In this document: one piece after another, positions 15,291-22,891 of the stretch
Position numbering within the stretch: the stretch's first letter is position 1
How the letters are laid out: the number at the start of each line of letters is the position of its first letter
DNA from: Acetobacteraceae bacterium H6797
Lineage (GTDB): Bacteria; Pseudomonadota; Alphaproteobacteria; Acetobacterales; Acetobacteraceae
Direction of reading: 5' to 3'
Assembly: GCA_015223225.1 (NCBI GenBank)
Contig: JADFCQ010000007.1
Location: 330,064-394,063, forward strand
Length of the DNA: 64,000 bases
The notes under the pieces: generated by a model
Database searches by the model: none
What the model was told of the DNA's origin: nothing
The model's input: the letters and a program-made list of their open reading frames with translations, nothing else
Made by a program: the position numbers and the translations under genes

Positions 15291-15319
15291 TTGATTTGGG
15301 CGTGCCGACCTAGGATAAT
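15291..15319 (+). promoter_or_regulatory. Promoter of the divergent repressor, predicted leaderless transcript
   Basis: TTGATT (15291-15296), a 17-base spacer and GATAAT (15314-15319). The start point expected 6-8 bases after the -10 falls on or next to the ATG at 15326, so the mRNA probably has no leader and no ribosome site. Confidence 0.6.
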
Positions 15320-15325
15320 GCCCCC

Positions 15326-15976
15326 ATGGATCACCAGGAAATCTGGCGCGCGATCGACGCGCTGGCGGCCGAGAACGGCCTGTCGGCTTCCGGCCTTGCG
15401 CGCAAGGCCGGGCTCGATCCCACGGCCTTCAACCCCTCCAAGCGCGTCGGCCCGGATGGCCGCTCGCGCTGGCCCTCCACCGAGAGCATCGCGAAAATCC
15501 TCGCCGCCACCGAGACGGGGATGGATGCCTTCGCGAGCCTCATCACCGGCCAGCCGGCTTTGCCTCGGCAGAGCGGCAGGGCGATGGTGGGCCGCCGCAT
15601 CCCGCTGATCGGCCTCGCCCAGGCGGGGTCGGCGGGCTATTTCGACGATGGCGGCTACCCCGTCGGCGGCGGATGGGACGAAATCTCCCTGCCGGATATC
15701 GCGGACCCCAATGCCTATGCGCTCGAAATCTCGGGCGACAGCATGGAGCCGGTCTTCCGCGACGGCGATTTCGTCATCGTCTCGCCCTCTGCCCCCATCC
15801 GCCGTGGCGACCGCGTGGTGGTCCGCACCAAGGAAGGGGAGGTGATGGCGAAGGAACTGGTGCGCCAATCGGCCAAGCGCATCGAGTTGGCGAGCCTCAA
15901 CCCGGCCCATCCGAGCTACGCTTTCGACCTGCCGGACGTCACCTGGATGCATCGCATCGTCTGGGCGAGCCAATAG
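15326..15976 (+). CDS. S24-type (CI/LexA-like) repressor
   Basis: The 216-residue product has an N-terminal helix-turn-helix region (LSASGLARKAGLDPTAFNPS, about residues 20-40, then WPSTESIAKIL) and a C-terminal S24 self-cleaving domain. The catalytic serine lies in ISGDSMEPVF, the lysine in VMAKELVRQ, and a plausible Ala-Gly cleavage site is in IGLAQAGSAG near residues 92-101. It is divergent from the virion block and shares its control region. Related single-copy repressors with the same FNPSKR-type N-terminus are, as far as I recall, widespread in alphaproteobacterial chromosomes, so it could be a host regulator next to the block rather than its own CI. Confidence 0.88.
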   Translation: MDHQEIWRAIDALAAENGLSASGLARKAGLDPTAFNPSKRVGPDGRSRWPSTESIAKILAATETGMDAFASLITGQPALPRQSGRAMVGRRIPLIGLAQAGSAGYFDDGGYPVGGGWDEISLPDIADPNAYALEISGDSMEPVFRDGDFVIVSPSAPIRRGDRVVVRTKEGEVMAKELVRQSAKRIELASLNPAHPSYAFDLPDVTWMHRIVWASQ

Positions 15977-16017
15977 AGCCGCCCTATGCTCCTCCCAACC
16001 TGGGAAGGGCGAAGACG

Positions 16018-17187
16018 ATGAGCCGTGAGCTACTGGAAAAACACTTGCCGGCGATGATCGCGCTGCGGCGGGATCTGCATGCCCATCCCGAACTGGGTTT
16101 CGAGGAGACGCGCACCGCCGGCATCGTCGCCGAGGAATTGCGCAAGGCGGGTATCGAGGTGACTGAGGGCGTGGGCCGCACCGGCGTGGTCGGCACGCTG
16201 CGCGGCAGGCGGCCCGGCCAGGGCGCGATCGCGCTTCGCGCCGATATGGACGCGCTGGCGCTGACCGAACGCACCGGCCTGCCCCATGCTTCGCGCCATG
16301 AGGGCCGGATGCATGCCTGCGGCCATGACGGCCATACGACCATGCTGCTCACCGCCGCCAAGGTTCTGGCCGAGGCGCCGGATTTCGCGGGCACGGTGCA
16401 TTTCGTCTTCCAGCCCGCCGAGGAAGGCCGGGGCGGCGCCCGCGCCATGCTGGAGGACAAGCTCTTCGAGCGTTTCCCGGCCGATGCCGTCTATGGCATC
16501 CATAATATGCCCGGCGCGCCCGCCGGCCATTTCGCCATCCGCAAGGGCCCCTTCATGGCGGGTTCCGGCCGTTTCATGGTGACCTTCCGGGGCACCGGTG
16601 GCCATGGCGGCAATTCCGCCCATCTGGCGAGCGACATCACCCTGGCCCAGGCCATCTATATCCAGGCGCTGCAGGGCATCGTCGCGCGCAACGTCGCGGC
16701 CAGCGACACGGCCGTCGTCAGCGTCGGCTATATCTCCGGCGGCGATGCGGAGGCGCTGAACGTCATGCCTTCCGAGCTGAAGGTCGGCGGTACCATGCGC
16801 GCCTTCACTCAGCCGGTGCAGGAGCTGCTGGAGAAGCGCATCCGCGAGCTGGCAGAACTTGCCGCCGCCACCCAGGGCGCGACCGTTGAGGTCGAGATGT
16901 ATTGGAACGCCATTCCGACCATCAACCATGACGAGCAGACGGAGCATATGATTGCCGCCGCCCGCGCCGTCGTGGGGGATGCGGCGGTGAACCCGAATGC
17001 CCAGGCCGTCACGGGCGGGGAGGATTTCTCCTTCATGCTCCGGGCCAAGCCGGGGGCCTTCATCTTCCTCGGCAATGGCGAGGAGTCGCACGCGCTGCAC
17101 ACGCCGCTCTACGAGTTCAATGACGAGGCCCTCGGCAAGGGGGCTGCCTTCTGGGTCGAACTGGTGCGCCAGCAGCTCTCGGCCTGA
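16018..17187 (+). CDS. M20 family amidohydrolase (hippurate hydrolase-like)
   Basis: A 389-residue zinc-type peptidase/deacylase. Key motifs are LRRDLHAHPELGFEE at the N-terminus, ALRADMDALAL, HACGHDGHTTMLL (metal-binding Cys and His) and FVFQPAEEGRGGA (catalytic glutamate pair), with the dimerisation domain after about residue 185 and the closing GGEDFSFML. M20D enzymes remove acyl groups from N-acyl amino acids or related amides in the cytoplasm; the substrate here is unknown. The start at 16018 is chosen because the protein family begins at this point; the frame is open further upstream through the repressor gene. Confidence 0.92.
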   Translation: MSRELLEKHLPAMIALRRDLHAHPELGFEETRTAGIVAEELRKAGIEVTEGVGRTGVVGTLRGRRPGQGAIALRADMDALALTERTGLPHASRHEGRMHACGHDGHTTMLLTAAKVLAEAPDFAGTVHFVFQPAEEGRGGARAMLEDKLFERFPADAVYGIHNMPGAPAGHFAIRKGPFMAGSGRFMVTFRGTGGHGGNSAHLASDITLAQAIYIQALQGIVARNVAASDTAVVSVGYISGGDAEALNVMPSELKVGGTMRAFTQPVQELLEKRIRELAELAAATQGATVEVEMYWNAIPTINHDEQTEHMIAAARAVVGDAAVNPNAQAVTGGEDFSFMLRAKPGAFIFLGNGEESHALHTPLYEFNDEALGKGAAFWVELVRQQLSA

Positions 17188-17212
17188 GGCCCTTTTCGGC
17201 TGGCGGCCGGGG

Positions 17213-19141
17213 TCAGCCCGGCAGCCAGTCCTTGAAATGCTGGAAGTCGCGTTCGGCGCGGCAGGCGAGGAAGCGCGGCGTGCCGTCCTCGCTCGGCAGG
17301 GCGAAGACCGTCAGGCCGATATCGCCATAGATCCGGCGCAGTTCCTCGCCCACGCCCCAGAAGGCCGGGTCCACGCCCTGGCGTTCGCAATAGTCGCGGA
17401 AGCGCCAGATCAGCGCGATACGCGCCTGCTCCTCGCCCACCGGATCGCCCAGCCCGACGAGAACCCGGCCCTCGCGCGTGAAGGCGAGGCCGGCCTTGCC
17501 ATCCTCGTCGAAAATCGCGCCATCGGCGGTGTGCGGCGGCGTGGCGCCGAGTTCCAGCAGCTTGAGCCGCGCCAGATCATCATAGGGCAGCGTCATGATC
17601 CGCGCCGGCCGCAGCAGCCGCACCACCGCGACCAGCAGCAGCACCCCCGCGAGGCCCACGCCGAAGCGCAGGCTCGCCGGCGCCTGGCTGGAGAAGACCA
17701 CCGACCACCAGGCCTCGCCCGCCAGTGGCCCGCGATAGGCGACCAGGGCGAGGGTGAAGGCGCAGATGAGCCCGGCGATGAGGGCGACGATCGTGCCGGA
17801 GGACATGGCCTCGCTCGTCAGCCGCGCCGGCCGGTAGAAGGCGCTGGGCACGGCGGCGACGAGCGCCATCAGCACCAGGAAGCCGCCCGTGAGCCACCAG
17901 GGCTCGCCCCGCAGCCAGGCGACCAGCGCGCCATTGGCCAGCAGGATCAGCCCTGCCCACCAGGCGACGCGCAGCCGCCGCAGCATGCCATAGGCCACGA
18001 CCAGCATCAGCGAGCCGACCACCGAGGCCGCGAAATGCGTCGCCGCCCCCTCCAGCACATCCAGCAGCCCGGGGTTGAGCAGCGGCGAGGGCTTGGGCGG
18101 CAGGGCGCCGATGAAAATCAGCGCGATGCCCCCGAGCCCCACCAGCCCGGCCAGGGCCGGCACTTCGAGTGCATCCGTCGCGCCCTGCTCCTTGCTGAAC
18201 CAGCCGCCCAGCAGGTGCCGGCGCTGGTTGATCTCGAAGGCCGCGAAGAGGCCCCCGGCCAGGAAGAGCGGGATGATGTAGTAGAAAAGGCGGAAGAGCA
18301 GCAGCGCGCTGACCACTTCCGGCCCCGAGACATAGGGCTGCAGCGCGATCAGGATGAAGCCGTCGAAGACGCCGATGCCGCCCGGCACGCTCGCCGCCAG
18401 CCCCGCCGTATAGCCCGCGACATAAATGCCCAGGAACTTGAGGAAGGTCAGCCCCTCGGCTGGCGGCAGCAGGGCGTAGAAAATCGCGGCCGTGACGGCG
18501 ACGTCGACGGTCGCGAGCGTCGTCTGCGCGAGGGCCATGCGGAAGCCCGGTAGGTCGATCTTGTGCCCGAAAAGCGTGAAATGCGGGACGAGCTTCGAGA
18601 GCACGATATAGGTGCCGACGATCGCCCACATCAGCAGCGCGACGGCGCGCATGACCCAGGCGGGCGTATGTTCGCCCACCCAGGGGAGCACCTGCGGCTC
18701 CAGCATCAGCACGAGCCCGCCGAGGAAGAAGCCCCCCAGCCCGAAGGTCAGGCTGGTGAAGGCGACGATCTTGGCGATGGCCGCCGGGGGCAATCCCCAG
18801 GCCGCATAAAAGCGGAAGCGCACGGCCGCGCCCGAAACCGCCGCCACGCCGAGGTTGTGCGCGAGCGTATAGGCGCAGAAACTGGCGAGCGAAGTGCGGA
18901 TATAGGAGACCGGATAGCCCGCATAGACCGAGCCCAGCCGGTCGTAGATGGTCAGGACCGCATAGGCCAGGAAGGTCCAGCCGACCGCCGCCCAGAGGCG
19001 GTGGCCGGGCATGGCATCCATCGAGGCCCGCACCTCTCCCCAGGAGAGGTGGTGGAACTCCCGCTGCACGACGTAGAGCGCGCCGACCAGCAGCGCCAGG
19101 CCGAAGACCGTCGCCCCGTGGCGGCGCAGGAAGGACAACAC
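17213..19141 (-). CDS. MprF-like membrane protein with shortened lysyltransferase domain
   Basis: A 642-residue product from a GTG start. The first 500 or so residues are multi-spanning membrane helices of the UPF0104/MprF flippase type (NLGVAAVSGAAVRFRFYAAW, SVPGGIGVFDGF are typical). The cytoplasmic C-terminal part starts with an MprF synthase-like region (LGATPPHTADGAIFDEDGKA, LVGLGDPVG, FRDYCERQGVDPAFWGVG) but ends after about 120 residues, where usual MprF synthase domains have about 300. The second GNAT-like half that binds lysyl-tRNA and catalyses transfer is missing. It starts five bases after the lysyl-tRNA synthetase stop, so the two form an operon. It may flip lipids without making Lys-PG. 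Confidence 0.85.
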   Translation of the reverse strand: MLSFLRRHGATVFGLALLVGALYVVQREFHHLSWGEVRASMDAMPGHRLWAAVGWTFLAYAVLTIYDRLGSVYAGYPVSYIRTSLASFCAYTLAHNLGVAAVSGAAVRFRFYAAWGLPPAAIAKIVAFTSLTFGLGGFFLGGLVLMLEPQVLPWVGEHTPAWVMRAVALLMWAIVGTYIVLSKLVPHFTLFGHKIDLPGFRMALAQTTLATVDVAVTAAIFYALLPPAEGLTFLKFLGIYVAGYTAGLAASVPGGIGVFDGFILIALQPYVSGPEVVSALLLFRLFYYIIPLFLAGGLFAAFEINQRRHLLGGWFSKEQGATDALEVPALAGLVGLGGIALIFIGALPPKPSPLLNPGLLDVLEGAATHFAASVVGSLMLVVAYGMLRRLRVAWWAGLILLANGALVAWLRGEPWWLTGGFLVLMALVAAVPSAFYRPARLTSEAMSSGTIVALIAGLICAFTLALVAYRGPLAGEAWWSVVFSSQAPASLRFGVGLAGVLLLVAVVRLLRPARIMTLPYDDLARLKLLELGATPPHTADGAIFDEDGKAGLAFTREGRVLVGLGDPVGEEQARIALIWRFRDYCERQGVDPAFWGVGEELRRIYGDIGLTVFALPSEDGTPRFLACRAERDFQHFKDWLPG

Positions 19142-19146
19142 GGCGC

Positions 19147-20790
19147 TCAGCCCGCCGCCACCGTATCCCGCGCGAGCGCCCCTTCGATCAGGGCGATGGC
19201 CCGCGCCACGCCATAGGCGGCGGCGAGGCTGCCGAAGCGGGGCCCTTCCTCGGCGCCGACCAGCACCTGGTAGAGCGCGTTGAACCAGCCGCGCGACACG
19301 CCCGGCCGCCCGCCATCCTTGGCGGGCACCAGGAAGGGCTCGCGGCGGCCGGCGTCATAGACGAGGGTCTGGATGAACTCGGCCCGCTCGAGGCCCGCGG
19401 GGCGGGCGGCGATCTCGGCCTCGTTCTCGCGCAGGGCGGCGAGGAGCGCCTCGAAGGCGGGGCGCTCCTCAGCCGTCGGCGCGCGGGGCTTGAGGCCCGG
19501 GCGGATGAAGTCGCGCGAATAGGCGACCGCGTAGTCGATCAACTGCGCCAGCATGGGCTGGCTCTCGGCCGTCGCACCCGGCGCATAGTTCCGCACGAAG
19601 GACCAGAGCTGATCCGCATCCTCGGCCGCCGAGACGGTCGCGATATTGAGCAGCATGCCATAGGTCAGCGGCGGTTCGGGCGTATTCGGCAGGGCGCCGC
19701 CATGGACGTGCCAGGCCGGGTTGGCCGGATCGAGCCCGCCGGTTTCCGCGCCCTTCCGCAGCTTGTCGCGATTGCCGAGATACTCGTCCACCGCGCGCGG
19801 GATCACGTCGAAATGGAGGCGCTTGGCGCGGCCCGGCTGGTTGTACATGAACTGGGCGAGGCTCTCCGGCGGGGCATAGCGCAGCCACTCGTCGATCGTC
19901 AGGCCATTGCCCTTGGACTTGGAGATCTTGCCGCCCTCGGCATCGAGGAAGAGCTCATAGGTGAAGCCCACCGGCGGCTCGGCGCCCAGCACCCGGCAGA
20001 TCTGGCCCGAGAGCTTCACGCTGTCGATCAGGTCCTTGCCGGACATTTCGTAATCCACGCCGAGGGCGAACCAGCGGAGCGCCCAATCGGCCTTCCACTG
20101 CGCCTTCACATGGCCGCCGGTCACCGGCGTCTCGAACCGCTCGCCCGTCTCCGGGTCGCGCCAGATGACGGTGCCGGATTCGGGCCGCGTCTCCTCCATC
20201 GGCACCTGCATGACCACGCCGGTCTTCGGATGCACGGGGAGGAAGGGCGAATAGGTCGCGCGGCGGTCCGGCCCGAGCGTGGGCAGGATCACCTGCCGCA
20301 CCTCTTGATGCCTCTCCAGCATCTTGAGCAGCGCCGCGTCGAAACGGCCCGACTTGTAATAATCGGTGGCCGAGGCGAATTCGTATTCGAAGCCGAAAGC
20401 GTCGAGGAAGGCCCTCAACCGGGCGTTGTTATGGTGCCCGAAGCTCTCATGCGTGCCGAAAGGGTCCGGCACGGCGGTGAGCGACTTGCCGAGATGCTGC
20501 GCCAGCAGCTCCTTGTTCGGCACGTTGTCCGGCACCTTGCGGAGCCCGTCCATGTCGTCCGAGAAGGCGATGAGCTTGGTCGGCAGGCCCGTGAGCCGGG
20601 CGAAGGCGCGGCGCACCCAGGTGGTGCGGGCCACTTCGCCGAAAGTGCCGATATGCGGCAGGCCGGAGGGGCCATAGCCCGTTTCGAACAGCGCCATGCC
20701 TTTGCCCGAGCTTTTCACGCGCGCGGCCACCTTCGCGGCCTCCTCGAAGGGCCAGGCCTTCACGGCGGAAAAATCGGTCTGCTCGGTCAT
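19147..20790 (-). CDS. lysK: Class I lysyl-tRNA synthetase
   Basis: A 547-residue cytoplasmic enzyme charging tRNA-Lys with lysine. The class I signatures are clear: a HIGH-type motif in GLPHIGTFGEVART and a KMSKS-type motif in GGKISKSKGNGL. The archaeal-type class I LysRS replaces the class II LysS in many alphaproteobacteria, and length fits. Its stop is five bases ahead of the mprF-like gene, whose enzyme family uses Lys-tRNA as donor. The 5' leader contains a perfect hairpin at 20824-20844. Confidence 0.95.
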   Translation of the reverse strand: MTEQTDFSAVKAWPFEEAAKVAARVKSSGKGMALFETGYGPSGLPHIGTFGEVARTTWVRRAFARLTGLPTKLIAFSDDMDGLRKVPDNVPNKELLAQHLGKSLTAVPDPFGTHESFGHHNNARLRAFLDAFGFEYEFASATDYYKSGRFDAALLKMLERHQEVRQVILPTLGPDRRATYSPFLPVHPKTGVVMQVPMEETRPESGTVIWRDPETGERFETPVTGGHVKAQWKADWALRWFALGVDYEMSGKDLIDSVKLSGQICRVLGAEPPVGFTYELFLDAEGGKISKSKGNGLTIDEWLRYAPPESLAQFMYNQPGRAKRLHFDVIPRAVDEYLGNRDKLRKGAETGGLDPANPAWHVHGGALPNTPEPPLTYGMLLNIATVSAAEDADQLWSFVRNYAPGATAESQPMLAQLIDYAVAYSRDFIRPGLKPRAPTAEERPAFEALLAALRENEAEIAARPAGLERAEFIQTLVYDAGRREPFLVPAKDGGRPGVSRGWFNALYQVLVGAEEGPRFGSLAAAYGVARAIALIEGALARDTVAAG

Positions 20791-20823
20791 TCGGTTTGAC
20801 TCGCACCTTACATGGGCGTGGAA

Positions 20824-20844
20824 GGCGCGGCTCCAGGCCGCGCC
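20824..20844 (-). other. Hairpin in the lysK leader
   Basis: GGCGCGGC (20824-20831) pairs with GCCGCGCC (20837-20844) around TCCAG, about 35 bases before the lysK ATG. A TATAAC box lies just upstream on the minus strand (about 20851-20856) without a good -35. It might be a leader structure; no terminator T-run follows. Confidence 0.35.
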
Positions 20845-21003
20845 GCGACGTTATATGGGGGCATTTTCAGGAAGGCGACCCCGCTGGCCCAGGTTTGACC
20901 TGAGTTCGGCCATGCGGCGGCCGGGACGGTAGTAACATCATCGGCTCTTTCCCCCTTCCCAATTTTTTGAACGAGCACTACCCCGACAGGGCGAATTCAC
21001 CCT

Positions 21004-21612
21004 ATGGTTCCGCAAGCTATCCGTGTCGCCCAGGACAGGCGGGCGATTTCGATGAGGCAGGAGAAGCTGGTGCTCGCCCAACAGTATACCGAGTTCCATC
21101 AGACCATCCGCAGGAATGGGGTGATCCTTTCCTTCAGCGGCTACGTATCAGAGAAGGTGATGTTCTCCCTGGGCGAGGTGCTGCGCGCCCGCATGCAGCA
21201 AGTGGATACCGATGCCTCCGTCGCGAAGCGCGTCTTCTCCGTCTTCGTCGAGCAGGCGCAGAACGTGATCCGCTATTCGGCGGACAAGGTTTCCGAGGAG
21301 CCGTCGGGCATCAGCGGCGGCCTGATCGTCGTCGGCAAGGAAGGCGACCGCTACTTCGTGGTTTGCGGTAACGAAGTGCCGCGCGAGGATGCCCCGCGCC
21401 TGAGCGAAAGACTGAAAGCCCTCGCGACCATGACGCCGGAGGAGCTGAAGCAGCATTACCGCGCCAAGCTGCGCGAGCCGCCGGAAGAGGGCAGCCTGGG
21501 CGGCAGCATCGGCCTCATCGAGATCGCGCGGCGGGCCAGCGCGCCGGTCGAGTTCGATTTCCAGGACATCAGCGAGGCGCGGAGCTTCTTCTGCCTCAAG
21601 GCCTATGTCTGA
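21004..21612 (+). CDS. siaB: SiaB-type protein kinase
   Basis: A 202-residue product (ATG 21004; another ATG at 21052 gives 186 residues and fits family N-termini about as well). It has LAQQYTEFHQTIRRNGVILS, FSGYVSEKVMFSLGEVLRAR, VFVEQAQNVIRYSADK with the Asn of a GHKL-like ATP site, and LGGSIGLIEIARRASAPVEF near the end. This is the pattern of SiaB of the Pseudomonas SiaABCD system, which phosphorylates SiaC. It is followed directly by siaC, siaD and siaA, with overlapping or nearly touching ends. Function in this organism is inferred from the full operon. Confidence 0.85.
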   Translation: MVPQAIRVAQDRRAISMRQEKLVLAQQYTEFHQTIRRNGVILSFSGYVSEKVMFSLGEVLRARMQQVDTDASVAKRVFSVFVEQAQNVIRYSADKVSEEPSGISGGLIVVGKEGDRYFVVCGNEVPREDAPRLSERLKALATMTPEELKQHYRAKLREPPEEGSLGGSIGLIEIARRASAPVEFDFQDISEARSFFCLKAYV

Positions 21613-21625
21613 GGGGCGGGCGCAG

Positions 21626-22015
21626 ATGGAACGCATTACCCTAGCGGCGACCGACCGTTCCCCGATGGTGGATTTCGACTTCGAGGGCGGCGCCCTGCGC
21701 CTCGAAGGAGAAGCCTATCCGGAAGACGCGGCCTCTTTCTTCGGCCCCCTGCTGCAGGCGCTGGGCCAGTTTCTGGAAAGCGAGCCGGGCCGGCCGATTC
21801 GCTTCGACGTCGCGCTGTCGTATTTCAACAGCTCCAGCGCCAAGGCGCTGATGAACATGTTCATGCTTCTCGAGGACGCGGCGGAAGACGGCCAGGATAT
21901 CACCGTGCGCTGGCACTATATCGAGGGCGATGACACGCTTCAGGAGGCCGGCGACGATTTCGCCGCCGATTTCGTGAAGACCCGCTTCGAGATGGTGGAG
22001 ACGCCGGCGGTATGA
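21626..22015 (+). CDS. siaC: SiaC-type regulatory phosphoprotein
   Basis: A 129-residue protein of the DUF1987 family: MERITLAATDRSPMVDFDFE at the start, LRLEGEAYPEDAASFFGPLL, then DVALSYFNSSSAKALMNMF, where SiaC proteins carry the phosphorylated residue and STAS-like fold. Unphosphorylated SiaC binds and activates the diguanylate cyclase SiaD. The start MERIT is chosen because it matches family N-termini; an upstream ATG at 21605 overlaps the end of siaB. The stop overlaps the siaD start by four bases. Confidence 0.88.
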   Translation: MERITLAATDRSPMVDFDFEGGALRLEGEAYPEDAASFFGPLLQALGQFLESEPGRPIRFDVALSYFNSSSAKALMNMFMLLEDAAEDGQDITVRWHYIEGDDTLQEAGDDFAADFVKTRFEMVETPAV

Positions 22016-22887
22016 ACCAGGCCAAGCGGCAACGACCCGAAGCCGTCGAGGGCGAGGTGGCCCGCCTGGAGCCCGATCTCGGCTCGGGCTTCAGCCTCTT
22101 CGACCGCGAGGAGGAGGTGCTGCGCCGCTCGGCCGAAATGCTCCGGCAGCTCGAAGCGGTGGCCGGCGGCGTGGGCGATCTCGCCACGGCCTATCGCAAG
22201 GGCTATCGCGAACAGCAGCGCCTCGTCCGCCTCAGCGACCGCATGCAGAACGACCTGCAGCGCGCCAAGGCCCGCCTCGCCGAACAGGCGCGGGATCTGC
22301 AGGCCCTGAACAAGACGCTCGCCGCCGAGGTCCAGCACCGCACGCGGCTCGAAACCGAGCTTCGCCTGCTGCTCGAGACAGATTCCCTCACTGGCGCCAA
22401 GACCCGTCGCCGCTTCCTGGAACTGGCCGAGCGGGAGGTGGAGCGCCACCGCGTCTCCAATGCGCCCTGCGTGGTGATCCTGCTCGATCTCGACCGGTTC
22501 AAATCCATCAATGACCGCTATGGACATGCCATGGGCGACGAGGCGCTTCGCGGCTTCGTCCAGGTCAGCCTCGCCGCGATCGGCCCCAGCGACTTCCTGG
22601 GCCGGCTCGGCGGCGAGGAATTCGCGCTGATGATGCCCGACCGCGGCATGGCGGAGGCGCAGGCCATGGCCAACGCCATCTGCGAGGCCACGCGCGGGAT
22701 GAGGCTGCAGGATGCGGGCGGCGAGCGCGTGCCGCTCTCGGTCAGCATCGGCGTGGCCGAACTGGCGCCGGGTGAGAGCCTGGAAAGCGTGATGCGCCGG
22801 GCCGATCTGGGCCTCTATGAAGCGAAGCGGCTCGGCCGCGGCCGTGTCGCCCTGGCGCCGGGGCCGGAGAAGGATGGGGTAGCCTAA
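22012..22887 (+). CDS. siaD: SiaD-type diguanylate cyclase
   Basis: A 291-residue product. The N-terminal 120 residues form a helical, coiled-coil sensor/stalk (REEEVLRRSAEMLRQLEAV, then ARLAEQARDLQALNKTLAAE). The GGDEF domain follows from about residue 125: DSLTGAKTRRRFLELAE, DLDRFKSINDRYGH, the active LGRLGGEEFALMMP and a closing GVAELAPG. An intact GGEEF site indicates an active cyclase making c-di-GMP. In Pseudomonas, SiaC binding to the stalk turns it on. Translational coupling to siaC by an ATGA overlap. Confidence 0.9.
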   Translation: MNQAKRQRPEAVEGEVARLEPDLGSGFSLFDREEEVLRRSAEMLRQLEAVAGGVGDLATAYRKGYREQQRLVRLSDRMQNDLQRAKARLAEQARDLQALNKTLAAEVQHRTRLETELRLLLETDSLTGAKTRRRFLELAEREVERHRVSNAPCVVILLDLDRFKSINDRYGHAMGDEALRGFVQVSLAAIGPSDFLGRLGGEEFALMMPDRGMAEAQAMANAICEATRGMRLQDAGGERVPLSVSIGVAELAPGESLESVMRRADLGLYEAKRLGRGRVALAPGPEKDGVA

Positions 22888-22891
22888 CAGC

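Noticed and set aside
15271..15300. Possible LexA box (GTTC-N7-GTTC type) near the repressor promoter
   Set aside because: Only one GTTC half-site (GTTCCTGTTGATTT) is present; the second half does not match.
2241..15325. att sites or tRNA flanks for the virion block
   Set aside because: No direct repeat pair or tRNA-like sequence was visible at either end by eye; absence is not proven without a computed repeat search.
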